A stretch of DNA of 64,000 nt from Levyella massiliensis (GCF_000308275.2 NZ_HG529490.1:939329-1003328); one strand, 5' to 3'. Counted from the stretch's first letter, positions 26,164 to 37,298 are shown. Made by a program: numbers and translations. Notes: generated by a model from the sequence alone, not told the origin.

Positions 26164-27201
26164 ATGCGATTTGATACGGATTATATTGAAGGATGCCATC
26201 CGGCTATTTTGAAGCGATTGGAAGAGACCAATTTGGTGAAACAGCAAGGCTACGGCTTAGATGAATACTGCGCATCGGCGCGCAAGCGCATTATGGAGGC
26301 TTGTCAGGCACCGCATGCCGACATTCACTTTGTGACGGGCGGTACACAAGCCAATGTAACCGTCATTTCGCATTCTTTGCGTCCTTGGGAAGGCGTATTG
26401 TGTGCCGTGACCGGGCATATCAATGGCCACGAGACCGGTGCGACAGAAGCGCGCGGCCACAAAGTGCTGCCCCTGCCAGAAAAAGATGCCAAAATCACGG
26501 CCGAGCAGGTCGAAGCGTATATGAAAAAGTATCGTGCCATGGACTATCCGGAGCATGAAATTGCGCCGAAAATGGTCTATCTCTCCCAGCCGACAGAGCA
26601 GGGCACGCTCTATTCCAAGGCGGAGCTTGAGGCATTTCGCCGCGTCTGCGATGCCTATGACCTTTTTCTCTTCATCGATGGGGCACGTCTGGGCTATGCG
26701 CTGGCCACCCCGGAAAACGATGTAACTCTGCCCGATTTAGCTCGCTTAACCGATGTGTTTTACATTGGTGGAACGAAAGTCGGTGCGATGTTCGGCGAAG
26801 CCATCGTCATCACCAACGACACGATTAAGCCGCAATTCCGCTATTCCATTAAGCAAAATGAGGGCATGCTGGCCAAGGGGCGCTTCCTGGGATTGCAATT
26901 TGACACGCTCTTTACCGATCACCTTTACACAACCATCGCCAAGCACGCCATCGCTCTGGCCAAGAAAATGCACGATGAAATGACTTCCTATGGCATCTCT
27001 TTTTTCTCTTCGTCGCCGACCAATCAAATTTTCCCGATTTTTACAAAGGAGCAGGTGGAAGCATTGGAGAAAAATTACGTATTCGAGCGATGGGCAACGC
27101 TCGAGGATGGACGCATTGCGATCCGTTTCTGCACGAGCTGGGCTACCGAAGAAAGCGACGTGGCTACTCTCCTGGCGGATATTAAAGCGCTTGTGAAGTG
27201 A
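26164..27201 (+). CDS. Low-specificity threonine aldolase-type PLP enzyme
   Basis: A 345-residue fold-type I pyridoxal-phosphate enzyme of the threonine aldolase / beta-eliminating lyase family, which splits threonine to glycine and acetaldehyde. The PLP-binding aspartate is in FIDGARLGYAL (near 178) and the Schiff-base lysine is in FYIGGTKVGAMFGEA (near 202). GGTQANVT near 57 binds the cofactor phosphate. Length is typical. AAAGGAGG precedes the ATG. A single-gene unit between tRNA genes. Substrate preference (L- or allo-threonine) cannot be read from sequence. Confidence 0.9.
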   Translation: MRFDTDYIEGCHPAILKRLEETNLVKQQGYGLDEYCASARKRIMEACQAPHADIHFVTGGTQANVTVISHSLRPWEGVLCAVTGHINGHETGATEARGHKVLPLPEKDAKITAEQVEAYMKKYRAMDYPEHEIAPKMVYLSQPTEQGTLYSKAELEAFRRVCDAYDLFLFIDGARLGYALATPENDVTLPDLARLTDVFYIGGTKVGAMFGEAIVITNDTIKPQFRYSIKQNEGMLAKGRFLGLQFDTLFTDHLYTTIAKHAIALAKKMHDEMTSYGISFFSSSPTNQIFPIFTKEQVEALEKNYVFERWATLEDGRIAIRFCTSWATEESDVATLLADIKALVK

Positions 27202-27233
27202 GAAAGATCTCACTCCCCCCCCATAAGCTAACG

Positions 27234-27266
27234 AAGCCGTTGAAATCTAATGATTCCAACGGCTTT
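27234..27266 (+). terminator. Terminator of the aldolase gene
   Basis: AAGCCGTTG and CAACGGCTT form a 9-bp stem with an inner A/T-rich loop followed by a weak T-tract (TTTAAAGTTT). It lies between the aldolase and the convergent tRNA-Arg(CCG). Confidence 0.6.
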
Positions 27267-27273
27267 AAAGTTT

Positions 27274-27345
27274 CGTGCCATCGGGGATTCGAACCCCGGG
27301 CCTCCACTTCCGGAGAGTGGCGCGCTTCCACTGCGCTAATGGCAC
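27274..27345 (-). tRNA. tRNA-Arg (anticodon CCG)
   Basis: Cloverleaf on the minus strand: acceptor GTGCCAT/ATGGCAC, D stem GCGC, anticodon stem CCACT/AGTGG with loop CTCCGGA (anticodon CCG reads CGG), T arm CCGGGGTTCGAATCCCCG. Discriminator G; CCA not encoded. Confidence 0.96.
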
Positions 27346-27358
27346 ACACTGTCGTTCT

Positions 27359-27387
27359 ATTTTATAGGATAGCCTGTGGTTTTGCAA
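27359..27387 (-). promoter_or_regulatory. tRNA-Arg(CCG) promoter
   Basis: On the minus strand TTGCAA (27382-27387) and TAAAAT (27359-27364) are 17 bases apart, 14 bases before the tRNA. Confidence 0.7.
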
Positions 27388-27457
27388 TGCTGCACCGCAG
27401 ACCATGTGGCCCTTCCGTCTAATCTGATAAGACATAGATGACACAGGCCACCTGCCG

Positions 27458-27487
27458 CAAAAGGCAGCGCTTTGTGACCGCTGCCTA
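27458..27487 (-). terminator. Terminator of the tsaE-to-yfcE gene run
   Basis: AGGCAGCG/CGCTGCCT (27462-27469 and 27479-27486) form an 8-bp stem followed by TTTTG on the minus strand. The stem includes part of the phosphodiesterase stop codon. Confidence 0.8.
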
Positions 27488-27973
27488 AAAGTTTTCCAGA
27501 TTCACGCGTTCCACGATGGGGTCTTCGCCCTTGGTGAGTGTCAGAATGGCGCAACTGGCCATGCCGTCGCGAGGTAAACTCGCAGAGCCGGGATTGATAG
27601 CGCGAACTTTGCCAAATCGTTCGTCAGCAAACACATGCGTGTGGCCATAGACAACGATATCGCAAAGCTTATCGTAGGCATAGTCTGCCAATTGTTGGCG
27701 GCCGAAATGTACTCCTTGGCGATGCCCGTGCAGGAGGAGAATGGAAAATCCCTCTATGAGAACCTGATGTTCCCATGGCGCAGGGGAACCCCAGTCGTTA
27801 TTGCCGCGAACGCTCAGTACCACGCGGCCGAGCATCTCCTGCATCTCTTCGCCATCCCAGGCATGATCGCCCAAATGAAAGATGCGATCGATCCCCTTCA
27901 TCTCTTGGGCATAGTGCATGATACGGGATATGTCGCCATGGGTATCTGCCACTAATAAAATACGTTCCGTCAT
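27485..27973 (-). CDS. YfcE/MJ0936-family metallophosphoesterase
   Basis: A 162-residue calcineurin-like phosphodiesterase. The metal-binding motifs are all present: DTHGD (residues 10-14), GDHAWD (near 36), GNND (near 60), LLHGH (near 80) and GHTH (near 113). Such enzymes hydrolyse phosphodiesters in vitro; the natural substrate is unknown. Its start overlaps the rdgB stop (ATGA), and the rdgB-yfcE pair is conserved in Bacillota. Last gene of the long run that begins with tsaE. Confidence 0.9.
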   Translation of the reverse strand: MTERILLVADTHGDISRIMHYAQEMKGIDRIFHLGDHAWDGEEMQEMLGRVVLSVRGNNDWGSPAPWEHQVLIEGFSILLLHGHRQGVHFGRQQLADYAYDKLCDIVVYGHTHVFADERFGKVRAINPGSASLPRDGMASCAILTLTKGEDPIVERVNLENF

Positions 27974-28635
27974 TCTTCGTTATCGTCGTCCTTCACAAGG
28001 GCGCCTTCCTCTTCTAATTTCTTTAATAAAGCGCGATAGGCACGGGAGCGATGGGAAATATGATTTTTCTCGACATCGCTCATCTCCGCTAATGTGCGCC
28101 CCTCTTCTGCCACGTAGAACAGCGGATCATAGCCGAAGCCATTTGTGCCGCGCTCTTGTTCCAAGATACGGCCTTCCAATATGCCTTCCACGGTCTCGGT
28201 TTCACCATTGCGGCAAAGAGCTATGACAGTGCGGAAGTGGGCACCGCGATTTTGCCAGGGTGTGGCCTCCATCTCTTTTTGTAATTTATGGACATTATCG
28301 GCGTAGGTAGCGCCCGGACCGGCATAGCGAGCGGAATAAACGCCCGGACGTCCGTCGAGCGCATCCACAAAGAGGCCGGTGTCGTCGGCTAAAATCCAAA
28401 GGGCATTGGGGTCTTTTCCCTCTTCGAGCAGCGCGCGGTACAAGCCGACGACCTTTAAACGCGCATTTTCTTCGAGCGTGCTTCCCGTTTCATCAATGAT
28501 CAAATCGCTAAAGCCGGCTTCATTTTTTGTTTGTACGACAAAGCGATCCCCCAAGAGCGCACGCAATTCGTGGGCTTTATCAGGATTGCCCGTGGAGATG
28601 AGAACGTGAATCGGTTCGGTATGGGATTCGGACAT
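27970..28635 (-). CDS. rdgB: XTP/dITP diphosphatase (RdgB/HAM1)
   Basis: A 221-residue house-cleaning pyrophosphatase that removes deaminated purine nucleotides (XTP, ITP, dITP). STGNPDKAHELRALL (residues 14-28) is the nucleotide-binding start, ADDTGLFVDALDGRPGVYSARYAG is the central signature and TNGFGYDPLFY the C-terminal one. About 15 residues longer than usual at the N-terminus, but GGAGAAAA precedes this ATG. It overlaps the phosphoesterase gene by four bases; 36 bases after ligA. Confidence 0.95.
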   Translation of the reverse strand: MSESHTEPIHVLISTGNPDKAHELRALLGDRFVVQTKNEAGFSDLIIDETGSTLEENARLKVVGLYRALLEEGKDPNALWILADDTGLFVDALDGRPGVYSARYAGPGATYADNVHKLQKEMEATPWQNRGAHFRTVIALCRNGETETVEGILEGRILEQERGTNGFGYDPLFYVAEEGRTLAEMSDVEKNHISHRSRAYRALLKKLEEEGALVKDDDNEE

Positions 28636-28671
28636 GGGTTTTCTCCTTTCTGGCGCTATATTTGCCTTTGC

Positions 28672-30750
<2,079 letters not shown>

Positions 30751-32976
30751 CTAAAGTTTTTTCATCGGCGCCAAGGTAGCATTCAATCGTTTGATGCCAC
30801 GACCTTCAAACGCCACCGTTACTTCATCGCCATTTTCCTGCGGCACCACGGCAATCACCGTGCCGTGACCAAACTTCTTATGTTGTACCTTATCCCCGAC
30901 TCTAAGCGATGTCGACAGTTCGGCATCGCGTTGTTTTTGTTTTTCGCGAATCATAGTACGAAATGCCTCGCGCTTGCGATCGTATTCGGCGCGTAACCGA
31001 GGATCGGCGGCATTGCTGCGCGGCGCATAGTTGCGATCATAGACATTGGAACGCGTCAACACCGACGGCATATCTTCCGTCTCAATGGAACCCTCCAGCT
31101 CTTCCAAAAAGGAAGATGGCAGGGCAGCCATGGGAGTACCGAATACGCGACGGCTTTGCGCTTGAGAAAGATAGAGGTGCTTCATCGCACGTGTCATAGC
31201 CACATAAAGCAACCGTCTCTCTTCCTCGAGATTGCCTTCTTCCATCGAGCGACGGCTCGGAAACAGGCCTTCCTCAAGTCCGACGACAAAAACAACTTCG
31301 AATTCGAGACCCTTTGCCGAATGGATGGTCAACAGGTTGACGCCATTTTCCTTGTTTTCCGTCTTATCTAAGTCAGATAACAAGGACAGACTCTGCAAGT
31401 AGTTGACGAGTGACGGTTCCTCCTCCTCTTCTTCGTACACGGAAACCGCATCCAAAAAGGAACCCACGTTCTCTATGCGCGACTGATCCTCAATGGCATG
31501 GCTGGATTCGAGCATGTCCCGATAGCCGCTACGTTCATACACATGCTCCACCCACTGCGTGATCTTCATATCTTCACGTTCACGATTGAGCTCTTGGATC
31601 AAATCGCCAAATTGCATCAATTTGTTGCGCTGTGTCACGGTCAGATTGCTGAGGATCTCTTCCTCTTCCACTGCTTGCAACAGGGACATGCCGGCCGAGG
31701 CCGCTTCCTCCCGCAGGCGTGCAAGAGTTGTCTCGCCGATGCCTCGCTTTGGTTGATTCACGATGCGCGTAAAGGAAACATCGTCCAGCGGATTCAAGAT
31801 CAGGTTCATATAGGCCACAAGATCTTTGATTTCAGCGCGATCATAGAACTTTAAGCCGCCGATGACGCGGTACGGCAGCCCCTCGCGCAAAAACGCTTCT
31901 TCAAACGGTCGCGATTGCGCATTTGTACGATACAGCACCGCCATATGCGCTAGCGCCACGCCATTCTTTTCTTCCTGGCGAATCTGCGAAGCAACAAGGG
32001 CCGCTTCTTCGTGTTCACTTTGTACCCGACGAAAATGTACCGCCTCACCCTCCCCGTTGGCCGTCCATAAATTTTTATCCTTACGCTCGCGATTGTGCGC
32101 AATCAATTGATTGGCGGCATTCAAAATATGCGATGTAGAACGATAATTTTGCTCCAAAAGAATCGTGCGCGCGCCGGGGAAATCCCGTTCAAACGAGAGA
32201 ATGTTATGAATATCTGCCCCGCGCCAGCCATAGATGGATTGATCGGCATCGCCAACCACACAGATGGAGGCTTGCTTTCCGGTCAATAAACGAATTAATT
32301 CATATTGCGGATGGTTCGTATCCTGATATTCATCGACAAAGATGTATTGGAATTTTTCTTGGTAGTGTGCGCGTACCTCGTCCTGTTTCAAAACTTCGAT
32401 GGCTTTGAGAATGAGGTCATCAAAATCCAGTGCATTATTCTTTTTCTTTGTCTCTTCATAGCGACGATACGCATGGGCGATGATCTTTTCGCGCTCCATT
32501 TGTGCACTCTGTAGCACGGCATCTACCGACACACTGCGATTTTTATAATCCGAAATGCGAGCCAGCACTGTCTGTGGACGCATATCGCGCGTTCCCTGCA
32601 TATCCTTCAGAATTTGTTTGACCAAAGTGCGTTGATCTTGTGTGTCGTAGATGGTGAAATCCGAGCTGTAGCCAAGACAGGCAATGTCCCGCCGCAAAAG
32701 ACGTGCGCACATGGAATGGAAGGTGCCAATCCACATACCCCGCGGCTCCTCACCGAGCGCCTTCTCCACGCGCTCTCGCATTTCCGCCGCCGCCTTATTG
32801 GTAAAGGTGAACGCCAGAATATGACGGGGATCCGTGCCTTTTTCCTCCACCAAACGCACGATTTTTGTCGTCAGAACCCGTGTCTTCCCAGAGCCGGCGC
32901 CTGCCAAAACCAACAGCGCCGGATCGTCCGACAACACCACTTCCTGTTGGGCACGGTTCAGATTCTCGTATTGCAT
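30751..32976 (-). CDS. pcrA: ATP-dependent DNA helicase PcrA
   Basis: A 741-residue UvrD/PcrA helicase that unwinds DNA in repair and plasmid replication. Walker A is AGAGSGKTR (residues 25-33); other motifs are VDEYQDTN (motif II), GDADQSIYGWRGA (III), LEQNYRS (IV) and VALTRAMKHLYLS-like motif VI. The C-terminus carries the RNA-polymerase-interacting Tudor-like segment (VGDKVQHKKFGHGTV). Length typical. Start follows GGAGAGAG; eight bases after the PHP gene stop. Confidence 0.96.
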   Translation of the reverse strand: MQYENLNRAQQEVVLSDDPALLVLAGAGSGKTRVLTTKIVRLVEEKGTDPRHILAFTFTNKAAAEMRERVEKALGEEPRGMWIGTFHSMCARLLRRDIACLGYSSDFTIYDTQDQRTLVKQILKDMQGTRDMRPQTVLARISDYKNRSVSVDAVLQSAQMEREKIIAHAYRRYEETKKKNNALDFDDLILKAIEVLKQDEVRAHYQEKFQYIFVDEYQDTNHPQYELIRLLTGKQASICVVGDADQSIYGWRGADIHNILSFERDFPGARTILLEQNYRSTSHILNAANQLIAHNRERKDKNLWTANGEGEAVHFRRVQSEHEEAALVASQIRQEEKNGVALAHMAVLYRTNAQSRPFEEAFLREGLPYRVIGGLKFYDRAEIKDLVAYMNLILNPLDDVSFTRIVNQPKRGIGETTLARLREEAASAGMSLLQAVEEEEILSNLTVTQRNKLMQFGDLIQELNREREDMKITQWVEHVYERSGYRDMLESSHAIEDQSRIENVGSFLDAVSVYEEEEEEPSLVNYLQSLSLLSDLDKTENKENGVNLLTIHSAKGLEFEVVFVVGLEEGLFPSRRSMEEGNLEEERRLLYVAMTRAMKHLYLSQAQSRRVFGTPMAALPSSFLEELEGSIETEDMPSVLTRSNVYDRNYAPRSNAADPRLRAEYDRKREAFRTMIREKQKQRDAELSTSLRVGDKVQHKKFGHGTVIAVVPQENGDEVTVAFEGRGIKRLNATLAPMKKL

Positions 32977-32984
32977 ACTCTCTC

Positions 32985-33707
32985 CTATAATGCGTAGCCC
33001 AGAAGGCTTTCCAATTTATCCCAAGAGGCGTTGATGATCAGCTCCTCCGGAAACTCTAGTTCCTGCAGCAGCTGCTCTGCCACATCAAACACGCCTACAT
33101 GCACCGACATATGGGCATCGCTATCGATAATGATGGGGACTTGATATTTTTTGCACAATTCCAAATACACCCGCTGATTGGCTTCCGCATCCAGGCGAAA
33201 GCCGGATCCGTTCAGCGATGAACAATTCACTTCGACCGCCACATGGTGTTCCTTGCAAGCGGGAATGAATTCTTCATAGTCGATCGGATAGCGTCCGTCA
33301 TCCGGATGCCCGATGATGTTGATCTCCGGATAGCGCTCCAGTGCTTTCAAATATACCGGTGTATAGTCCTTGTGCTTCTTATTGCCAAAATCAAAAGTAT
33401 TGCCATGCAATGAAGCAATAATATAGTCCGTTTTGCCGATCAGGTCGTCCTCGTACAGTTTGCCGTCAAAATTGTATAAATTCATTTCAATGCCGCGCAA
33501 AATGCGTACGCCCTCCAGATAGGCAGGAATCACATCCAGATTCATCCAGTATTCCGGAAATGTCGTATGCTTCATGCCATAACCGTGATCCGAAACGCCC
33601 AGAATTTCCAAGCCGTTTTTCTTTGCTTCCCGCGCATTTTCTGTCAACGTCGAATAGGCATGCACACTGGCAAGCGTATGCGTGTGTAAATCCATTAATG
33701 CCTGCAT
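32985..33707 (-). CDS. PHP-domain phosphatase, YcdX-like
   Basis: A 240-residue PHP-family metal hydrolase. Metal ligands are visible in DLHTHTLASVHA (residues 5-16), GVSDHGYGM, SLHG, GHPDDGRYP and the C-terminal IIDSDAH (near 196). The set matches YcdX-type phosphatases with a trinuclear site. The ATG at 33707 is chosen because AGGAGG stands five bases before it; a longer frame to 33761 would run into tsaD without a site. It lies between pcrA and tsaD in the long run; the substrate is unknown. Confidence 0.88.
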   Translation of the reverse strand: MQALMDLHTHTLASVHAYSTLTENAREAKKNGLEILGVSDHGYGMKHTTFPEYWMNLDVIPAYLEGVRILRGIEMNLYNFDGKLYEDDLIGKTDYIIASLHGNTFDFGNKKHKDYTPVYLKALERYPEINIIGHPDDGRYPIDYEEFIPACKEHHVAVEVNCSSLNGSGFRLDAEANQRVYLELCKKYQVPIIIDSDAHMSVHVGVFDVAEQLLQELEFPEELIINASWDKLESLLGYAL

Positions 33708-33732
33708 TCCATCCTCCTGTTTGTTGCTGTTA

Positions 33733-34740
33733 TTACAAGCCCAAATCCGGGTCTGCTGCAAAATCCAATGACGACGCTCCGCGTTCTTGATATTGATAGT
33801 AACCGGCGCAGCCGATCATGGCTGCATTGTCGGTACAAAGAATCGCAGGCGGCACAAAAAATTGCACGCCGCGTTTTGTGCATGCCGCTTTAAGGGCCTG
33901 CTGCAAAGGCTTGTTCGCTGCCACGCCGCCGGATAAGCAAAAGCGTTTCATCTGGGGCATGGCGTCCATTAAGCGCGACGCTTTTTCCGTCAACACATCC
34001 ACCACCGCTTGCTGGAACGATGCCGCCATATCCGCCGTCGGCAGGGGCTTACCCATTTGTTCATAGTGGTGGGCTTCATTGATAACCGCCGTCTTTAAGC
34101 CGCTGAAACTGAAGGTATAACCATCCTCCTTTGCCATCATGGCACGCGGAAAAGAGAACGCCTGCGGATTGCCCTCTTCTGCTGCTTTTTGGATTTTTGG
34201 ACCACCCGGATAGCCGAAACCCAGCACTCTTGAAATTTTATCAAAACTTTCGCCAGCGGCATCATCCACTGTGGAACCTACGACTTCATAATGCGCATAG
34301 TCTTTTACCACACAGAGATACGTATGCCCGCCGGAGACGACCAGGCTTAAAAACGGTGGTTCCAGTTCCGGATGCGCCAGATAGTTCGCGCATACGTGGC
34401 CCTCCATGTGATTGACCCCCACAATAGGAATATCCCGCACGTAGGAAATCGCCTTGGCTGCCGAAATGCCCACCAGCAGGGCCCCCACCAATCCGGGACC
34501 GCGTGTCACCGCAATCAAATCCAAGTCCTCGGCTCGAACGCCTGCTTCGCGCAGCCCGGCTTCCAGCAGATGATTGATCACTTCCAAATGCTTGCGCGAG
34601 GCGATTTCCGGCACGACGCCGCCAAATACGGCGTGATCTTTAATTTGCGACGAAATGAGTTGGCCAAGCACTTCGCGTCCGTTGCGCAAAACCGCAACAC
34701 TTGTTTCATCACAGGAAGACTCAATGGCTAAGGTCAGCAT
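33733..34740 (-). CDS. tsaD: tRNA N6-threonylcarbamoyladenosine transferase subunit TsaD
   Basis: A 335-residue ASKHA-fold protein that transfers the threonylcarbamoyl group to A37 of ANN-decoding tRNAs with TsaB and TsaE. It begins LTLAIESSCDETSVAVL, has the iron-ligand motif HMEGH (near 106) and the GGxAAN-type SGGVAANKPLQ motif (near 265). The ATG at 34740 follows AAAGGAG, and an in-frame ATG at 34779 lacks a site. The start overlaps rimI by 20 bases. Together with tsaB and tsaE in this operon it forms the full complex apart from TsaC/Sua5. Confidence 0.97.
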   Translation of the reverse strand: MLTLAIESSCDETSVAVLRNGREVLGQLISSQIKDHAVFGGVVPEIASRKHLEVINHLLEAGLREAGVRAEDLDLIAVTRGPGLVGALLVGISAAKAISYVRDIPIVGVNHMEGHVCANYLAHPELEPPFLSLVVSGGHTYLCVVKDYAHYEVVGSTVDDAAGESFDKISRVLGFGYPGGPKIQKAAEEGNPQAFSFPRAMMAKEDGYTFSFSGLKTAVINEAHHYEQMGKPLPTADMAASFQQAVVDVLTEKASRLMDAMPQMKRFCLSGGVAANKPLQQALKAACTKRGVQFFVPPAILCTDNAAMIGCAGYYQYQERGASSLDFAADPDLGL

Positions 34741-35224
34741 GGGCACTCCTTTCCGTTTCTTTCTCTTTCCATAGCGCAAGGCGCATAATCAGCGCATCCG
34801 CCATTTCCTCTGCATAATAATGACGGCGTCTTCCGACGGTACGAAAGCCTGCCTGTTCGTAGAGCGCCATTGCTTTCTGATTGGAGGCATTGACTTCCAA
34901 GAAGGCCTCTTGGGAGCCATTGTATTGCGCTTGCACCAAAAAGCTGTCCAATAGCGCTTTTCCGATGCCTCGGTGGCGCTTATCCTTCGTCACGGCAATG
35001 CGATTCAAACTTGCTTCCCCGGCAACATCCGAAGAAAAATAATAGCCGACCACCTCACCTGCTTCTTCTGCGACCATTGCTGTCGTAAAAGGCTGCCGTT
35101 GCTCCGAACGCAGCTGATCGATCGTCCAGGCTTTACGAAAGGCTTCCCGTTCCAACCGGTGCACCACTGTCAGATCGCCTTCTTGCATCACGCGTATGCA
35201 CAGCGTCGGCACAGCTTGACTCAT
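34721..35224 (-). CDS. rimI: Ribosomal protein S18-alanine N-acetyltransferase-type GNAT
   Basis: A 167-residue GNAT acetyltransferase. The acetyl-CoA-binding motif is VTKDKRHRGIGKALLDSFL (near 75-93), and LEVNASNQKAMALYEQAGFRTVGRRRHYY is the typical RimI C-terminal signature. RimI acetylates the N-terminal alanine of ribosomal protein S18. It lies between tsaB and tsaD as in most Bacillota, with ATGA overlap with tsaB and a 20-base overlap with tsaD. Confidence 0.92.
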   Translation of the reverse strand: MSQAVPTLCIRVMQEGDLTVVHRLEREAFRKAWTIDQLRSEQRQPFTTAMVAEEAGEVVGYYFSSDVAGEASLNRIAVTKDKRHRGIGKALLDSFLVQAQYNGSQEAFLEVNASNQKAMALYEQAGFRTVGRRRHYYAEEMADALIMRLALWKEKETERSAHADLSH

Positions 35225-35961
35225 GACGGCCTCCCCTCATGCTTGGCACGCAAGCGATCCAGTTCGGCCTGCGATTTTCGAAGATAGTGCGGCGCCAAAT
35301 CCAGTACATCGTCACTGTCACCGCGTTCCCATCGCTTGGCGGCCAGGCGCATCACGGCAGCAATCGGTGAAAGTGCCGCATCTCCTGTCAGTTTTCTCTG
35401 CACCACGCTCGGAAATGCGGCAGACAATGCCGGATGGCGATCCAAGCCAATGCCTGCCCAGCAAAAAGCCGGCTTATCCTTTTCGATCGGTAAAGCGTTT
35501 AACCGCTCCAGTAACGCTTCTTCCGTATACAGACCTTCCTCTATGATGCATTCCATCGCTCCGCCCTTTTGGCAATAGGCTGCCGCAAAAATGCGGTTGG
35601 CGCGGGCATCAATGATGGGCACATAATACTGCGCTTCCTGCTGCGCGCATCCCTCTTCTGCTAAGGCCAATAAGGTGGAAATGCCTATAATAGGGCGATG
35701 CGTAAATTGTGCCATGGTCTTGAGCATCGTCACGCCGATGCGCAACCCCGTAAAAGAGCCGGGGCCTATCGCTACGACATAGGCATCCGCCTCTGCTGCA
35801 CGGCATCCGCTTTTTTTACACAGGTCATCCATGACGGACAATAATTCTTCTGCCCGCAGGCGATCCTGTTCCACAATGGCGCAGTGGAGGGGGCGCTCCG
35901 TTGCGTAAATTGCCACCCCGGTTGCTTTTGTGGAGGTGTCTGCTCCGATCAGTCTTGCCAT
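35221..35961 (-). CDS. tsaB: tRNA threonylcarbamoyladenosine biosynthesis protein TsaB
   Basis: A 246-residue ASKHA-fold partner of TsaD that scaffolds the t6A complex. It begins LIGADTSTKATGVAIY and has the family motif VAIGPGSFTGLRIGV (near 67-81). The C-terminal half is less conserved, as usual. The ATG follows AGAGGTGG. It starts 13 bases inside the end of tsaE and shares an ATGA with rimI, so the three genes are translated in series. Confidence 0.94.
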   Translation of the reverse strand: MARLIGADTSTKATGVAIYATERPLHCAIVEQDRLRAEELLSVMDDLCKKSGCRAAEADAYVVAIGPGSFTGLRIGVTMLKTMAQFTHRPIIGISTLLALAEEGCAQQEAQYYVPIIDARANRIFAAAYCQKGGAMECIIEEGLYTEEALLERLNALPIEKDKPAFCWAGIGLDRHPALSAAFPSVVQRKLTGDAALSPIAAVMRLAAKRWERGDSDDVLDLAPHYLRKSQAELDRLRAKHEGRPS

Positions 35962-36362
35962 ACTTCCACCTCTCTTGCTTCCCCGCCCAGCGGCGTTAAG
36001 CGCACATGGCGCAGCCCGTGCGGAAGATAGTCTCCCGCCTTATCTGCCCATTCCACAAACGTCATCGCCTCTTCGGGATAAAAATACGTTTCATAATCGA
36101 TCGCTTCAATGTCCTCCGGCTTTTCCAGCCGGTATAAGTCCAAATGGAAAATATCTCCCTTGGGGGTCGGATAGTGATTGACCAGAGAGAATGTCGGAGA
36201 ACCGGCAGGTCTATCGGCTCCCAGGTATGCGGCAATCCACGTCACAATCTGTGTTTTTCCTGCACCGAGCGTGCCCTCAAGGCTCACAACGTCGCCAAGC
36301 TGTAAGGAATCGGCAAAAGTTTCTGCCCATTTCCGCATGGCTTCTTTCGTTTCAATGCGCAT
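35949..36362 (-). CDS. tsaE: tRNA threonylcarbamoyladenosine biosynthesis ATPase TsaE
   Basis: A 137-residue P-loop ATPase needed for turnover of the TsaBD complex. Walker A is EGTLGAGKTQIV (near 38), and the family motif FVEWADKAGDYLP is near 108. The start at 36362 follows GGGAGG by four bases; an upstream ATG at 36386 lacks one. It leads the nine-gene minus-strand run tsaE-tsaB-rimI-tsaD-PHP-pcrA-ligA-rdgB-yfcE. A hairpin with a T-run lies in the region immediately upstream. Confidence 0.95.
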   Translation of the reverse strand: MRIETKEAMRKWAETFADSLQLGDVVSLEGTLGAGKTQIVTWIAAYLGADRPAGSPTFSLVNHYPTPKGDIFHLDLYRLEKPEDIEAIDYETYFYPEEAMTFVEWADKAGDYLPHGLRHVRLTPLGGEAREVEVWQD

Positions 36363-36395
36363 CAGTCCTCCCTTCGTCCCGACCATTCGGGCAAT

Positions 36396-36428
36396 AAAAA
36401 GAAGGCGCCCCGAAGGGCCACCTCTTCT
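36396..36428 (-). terminator. Terminator or attenuator upstream of tsaE
   Basis: On the minus strand a GC stem capped by a TTCG tetraloop (an internal mismatch in the middle) is followed by TTTTTATT, 34 bases before the tsaE start. It may end the ribU transcript. A possible TACAAT -10 at 36442-36447 would place it inside the tsaE leader. Confidence 0.65.
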
Positions 36429-36459
36429 TCTGTTCTCTCTTATTGTAATGCACTTCCCC

Positions 36460-36477
36460 CGGAAGGTCTATCTTCCG
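36460..36477. repeat. Inverted repeat between ribU and tsaE
   Basis: CGGAAG and CTTCCG with a six-base loop, extended by flanking C and G runs, lie upstream of tsaE. A second imperfect stem sits at 36504-36530, just after ribU. Neither is followed by a T-run. Confidence 0.3.
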
Positions 36478-36549
36478 AGGGAATTTCCTGTCTAGCGATG
36501 TGTGCCGCAGGCGTCCCTATGACCTGTGGCAATTTCTTCTGCCCGGGGA

Positions 36550-37215
36550 TCAGGACCAGCTGTGCAGAATGGGAGAAATACGTTTATAGAGAAGGAATGT
36601 CACAACACTCTCCAAAAGGGTCTTCACCAAGTTAAACGGGAAAACGGAGAAAAGCATCAGGGTCATATAGTTACTGACCAAGCCGTTTGCCGCACCGATT
36701 TGTGTTGCCAATACATCCAAATCCAATTTAATGGCCGCCGCATATGCGGGGAAAATGAAGAACGTGTTGGATAAAACGGCAATACAGCTCATGGCCAAAG
36801 AACCGACAATCAAACCGACGATGGCGCCTTTTTTATTGTGCGAGCGACGATAAATAATAGAAGAGACCAACACAAAGGTCGAACCGACGATAAGGTTGGA
36901 CAATTCGCCGACACCCACAGTTTCCGAGGTAAATAATTTCAGAATATTTTTGACCAATTGAATTAAAAAGCCGGCGACGGGTCCCATGGCAAAACCGCCA
37001 ATCAAACCGGGAACATCACCAAAATCCACTTTCATAAAAGCAGGAGCAAAGGGCATGGGGATTTGAAATAATTCCATGAGCAAAAAGCCCAAGGCGCCCA
37101 ACGCACCAATCTTCACAATACTACGGATACGCGTCACGTCCTTCAGCTGTTGCGTGAAGGTTTTCGGTTCCGCCCATCCTCTAACTTTTTTTGTTGCACT
37201 ATTATTTGATTCCAT
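36550..37215 (-). CDS. ribU: ECF transporter S component, riboflavin (RibU) type
   Basis: A 221-residue membrane protein with about six membrane segments, the vitamin-binding subunit of an energy-coupling factor transporter. The N-terminal third has VDFGDVPGLIGGFAMGPVAG and the NILKLFTSETVGVGELSN segment, the RibU pattern for riboflavin. No EcfA or EcfT is nearby, as expected for group II S components. I use the second ATG (37215) because GAAAGGA directly abuts the first. No FMN riboswitch is visible in the short leader, so control by riboflavin is not evident. Confidence 0.85.
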   Translation of the reverse strand: MESNNSATKKVRGWAEPKTFTQQLKDVTRIRSIVKIGALGALGFLLMELFQIPMPFAPAFMKVDFGDVPGLIGGFAMGPVAGFLIQLVKNILKLFTSETVGVGELSNLIVGSTFVLVSSIIYRRSHNKKGAIVGLIVGSLAMSCIAVLSNTFFIFPAYAAAIKLDLDVLATQIGAANGLVSNYMTLMLFSVFPFNLVKTLLESVVTFLLYKRISPILHSWS

Positions 37216-37298
37216 ATCCATTCCTTTCTATAATTAGGGACTATGTAAGATGTTTCTTGTCCGAAGAAAAGAATGATAGAGGTTTAACAACCTTTTCT

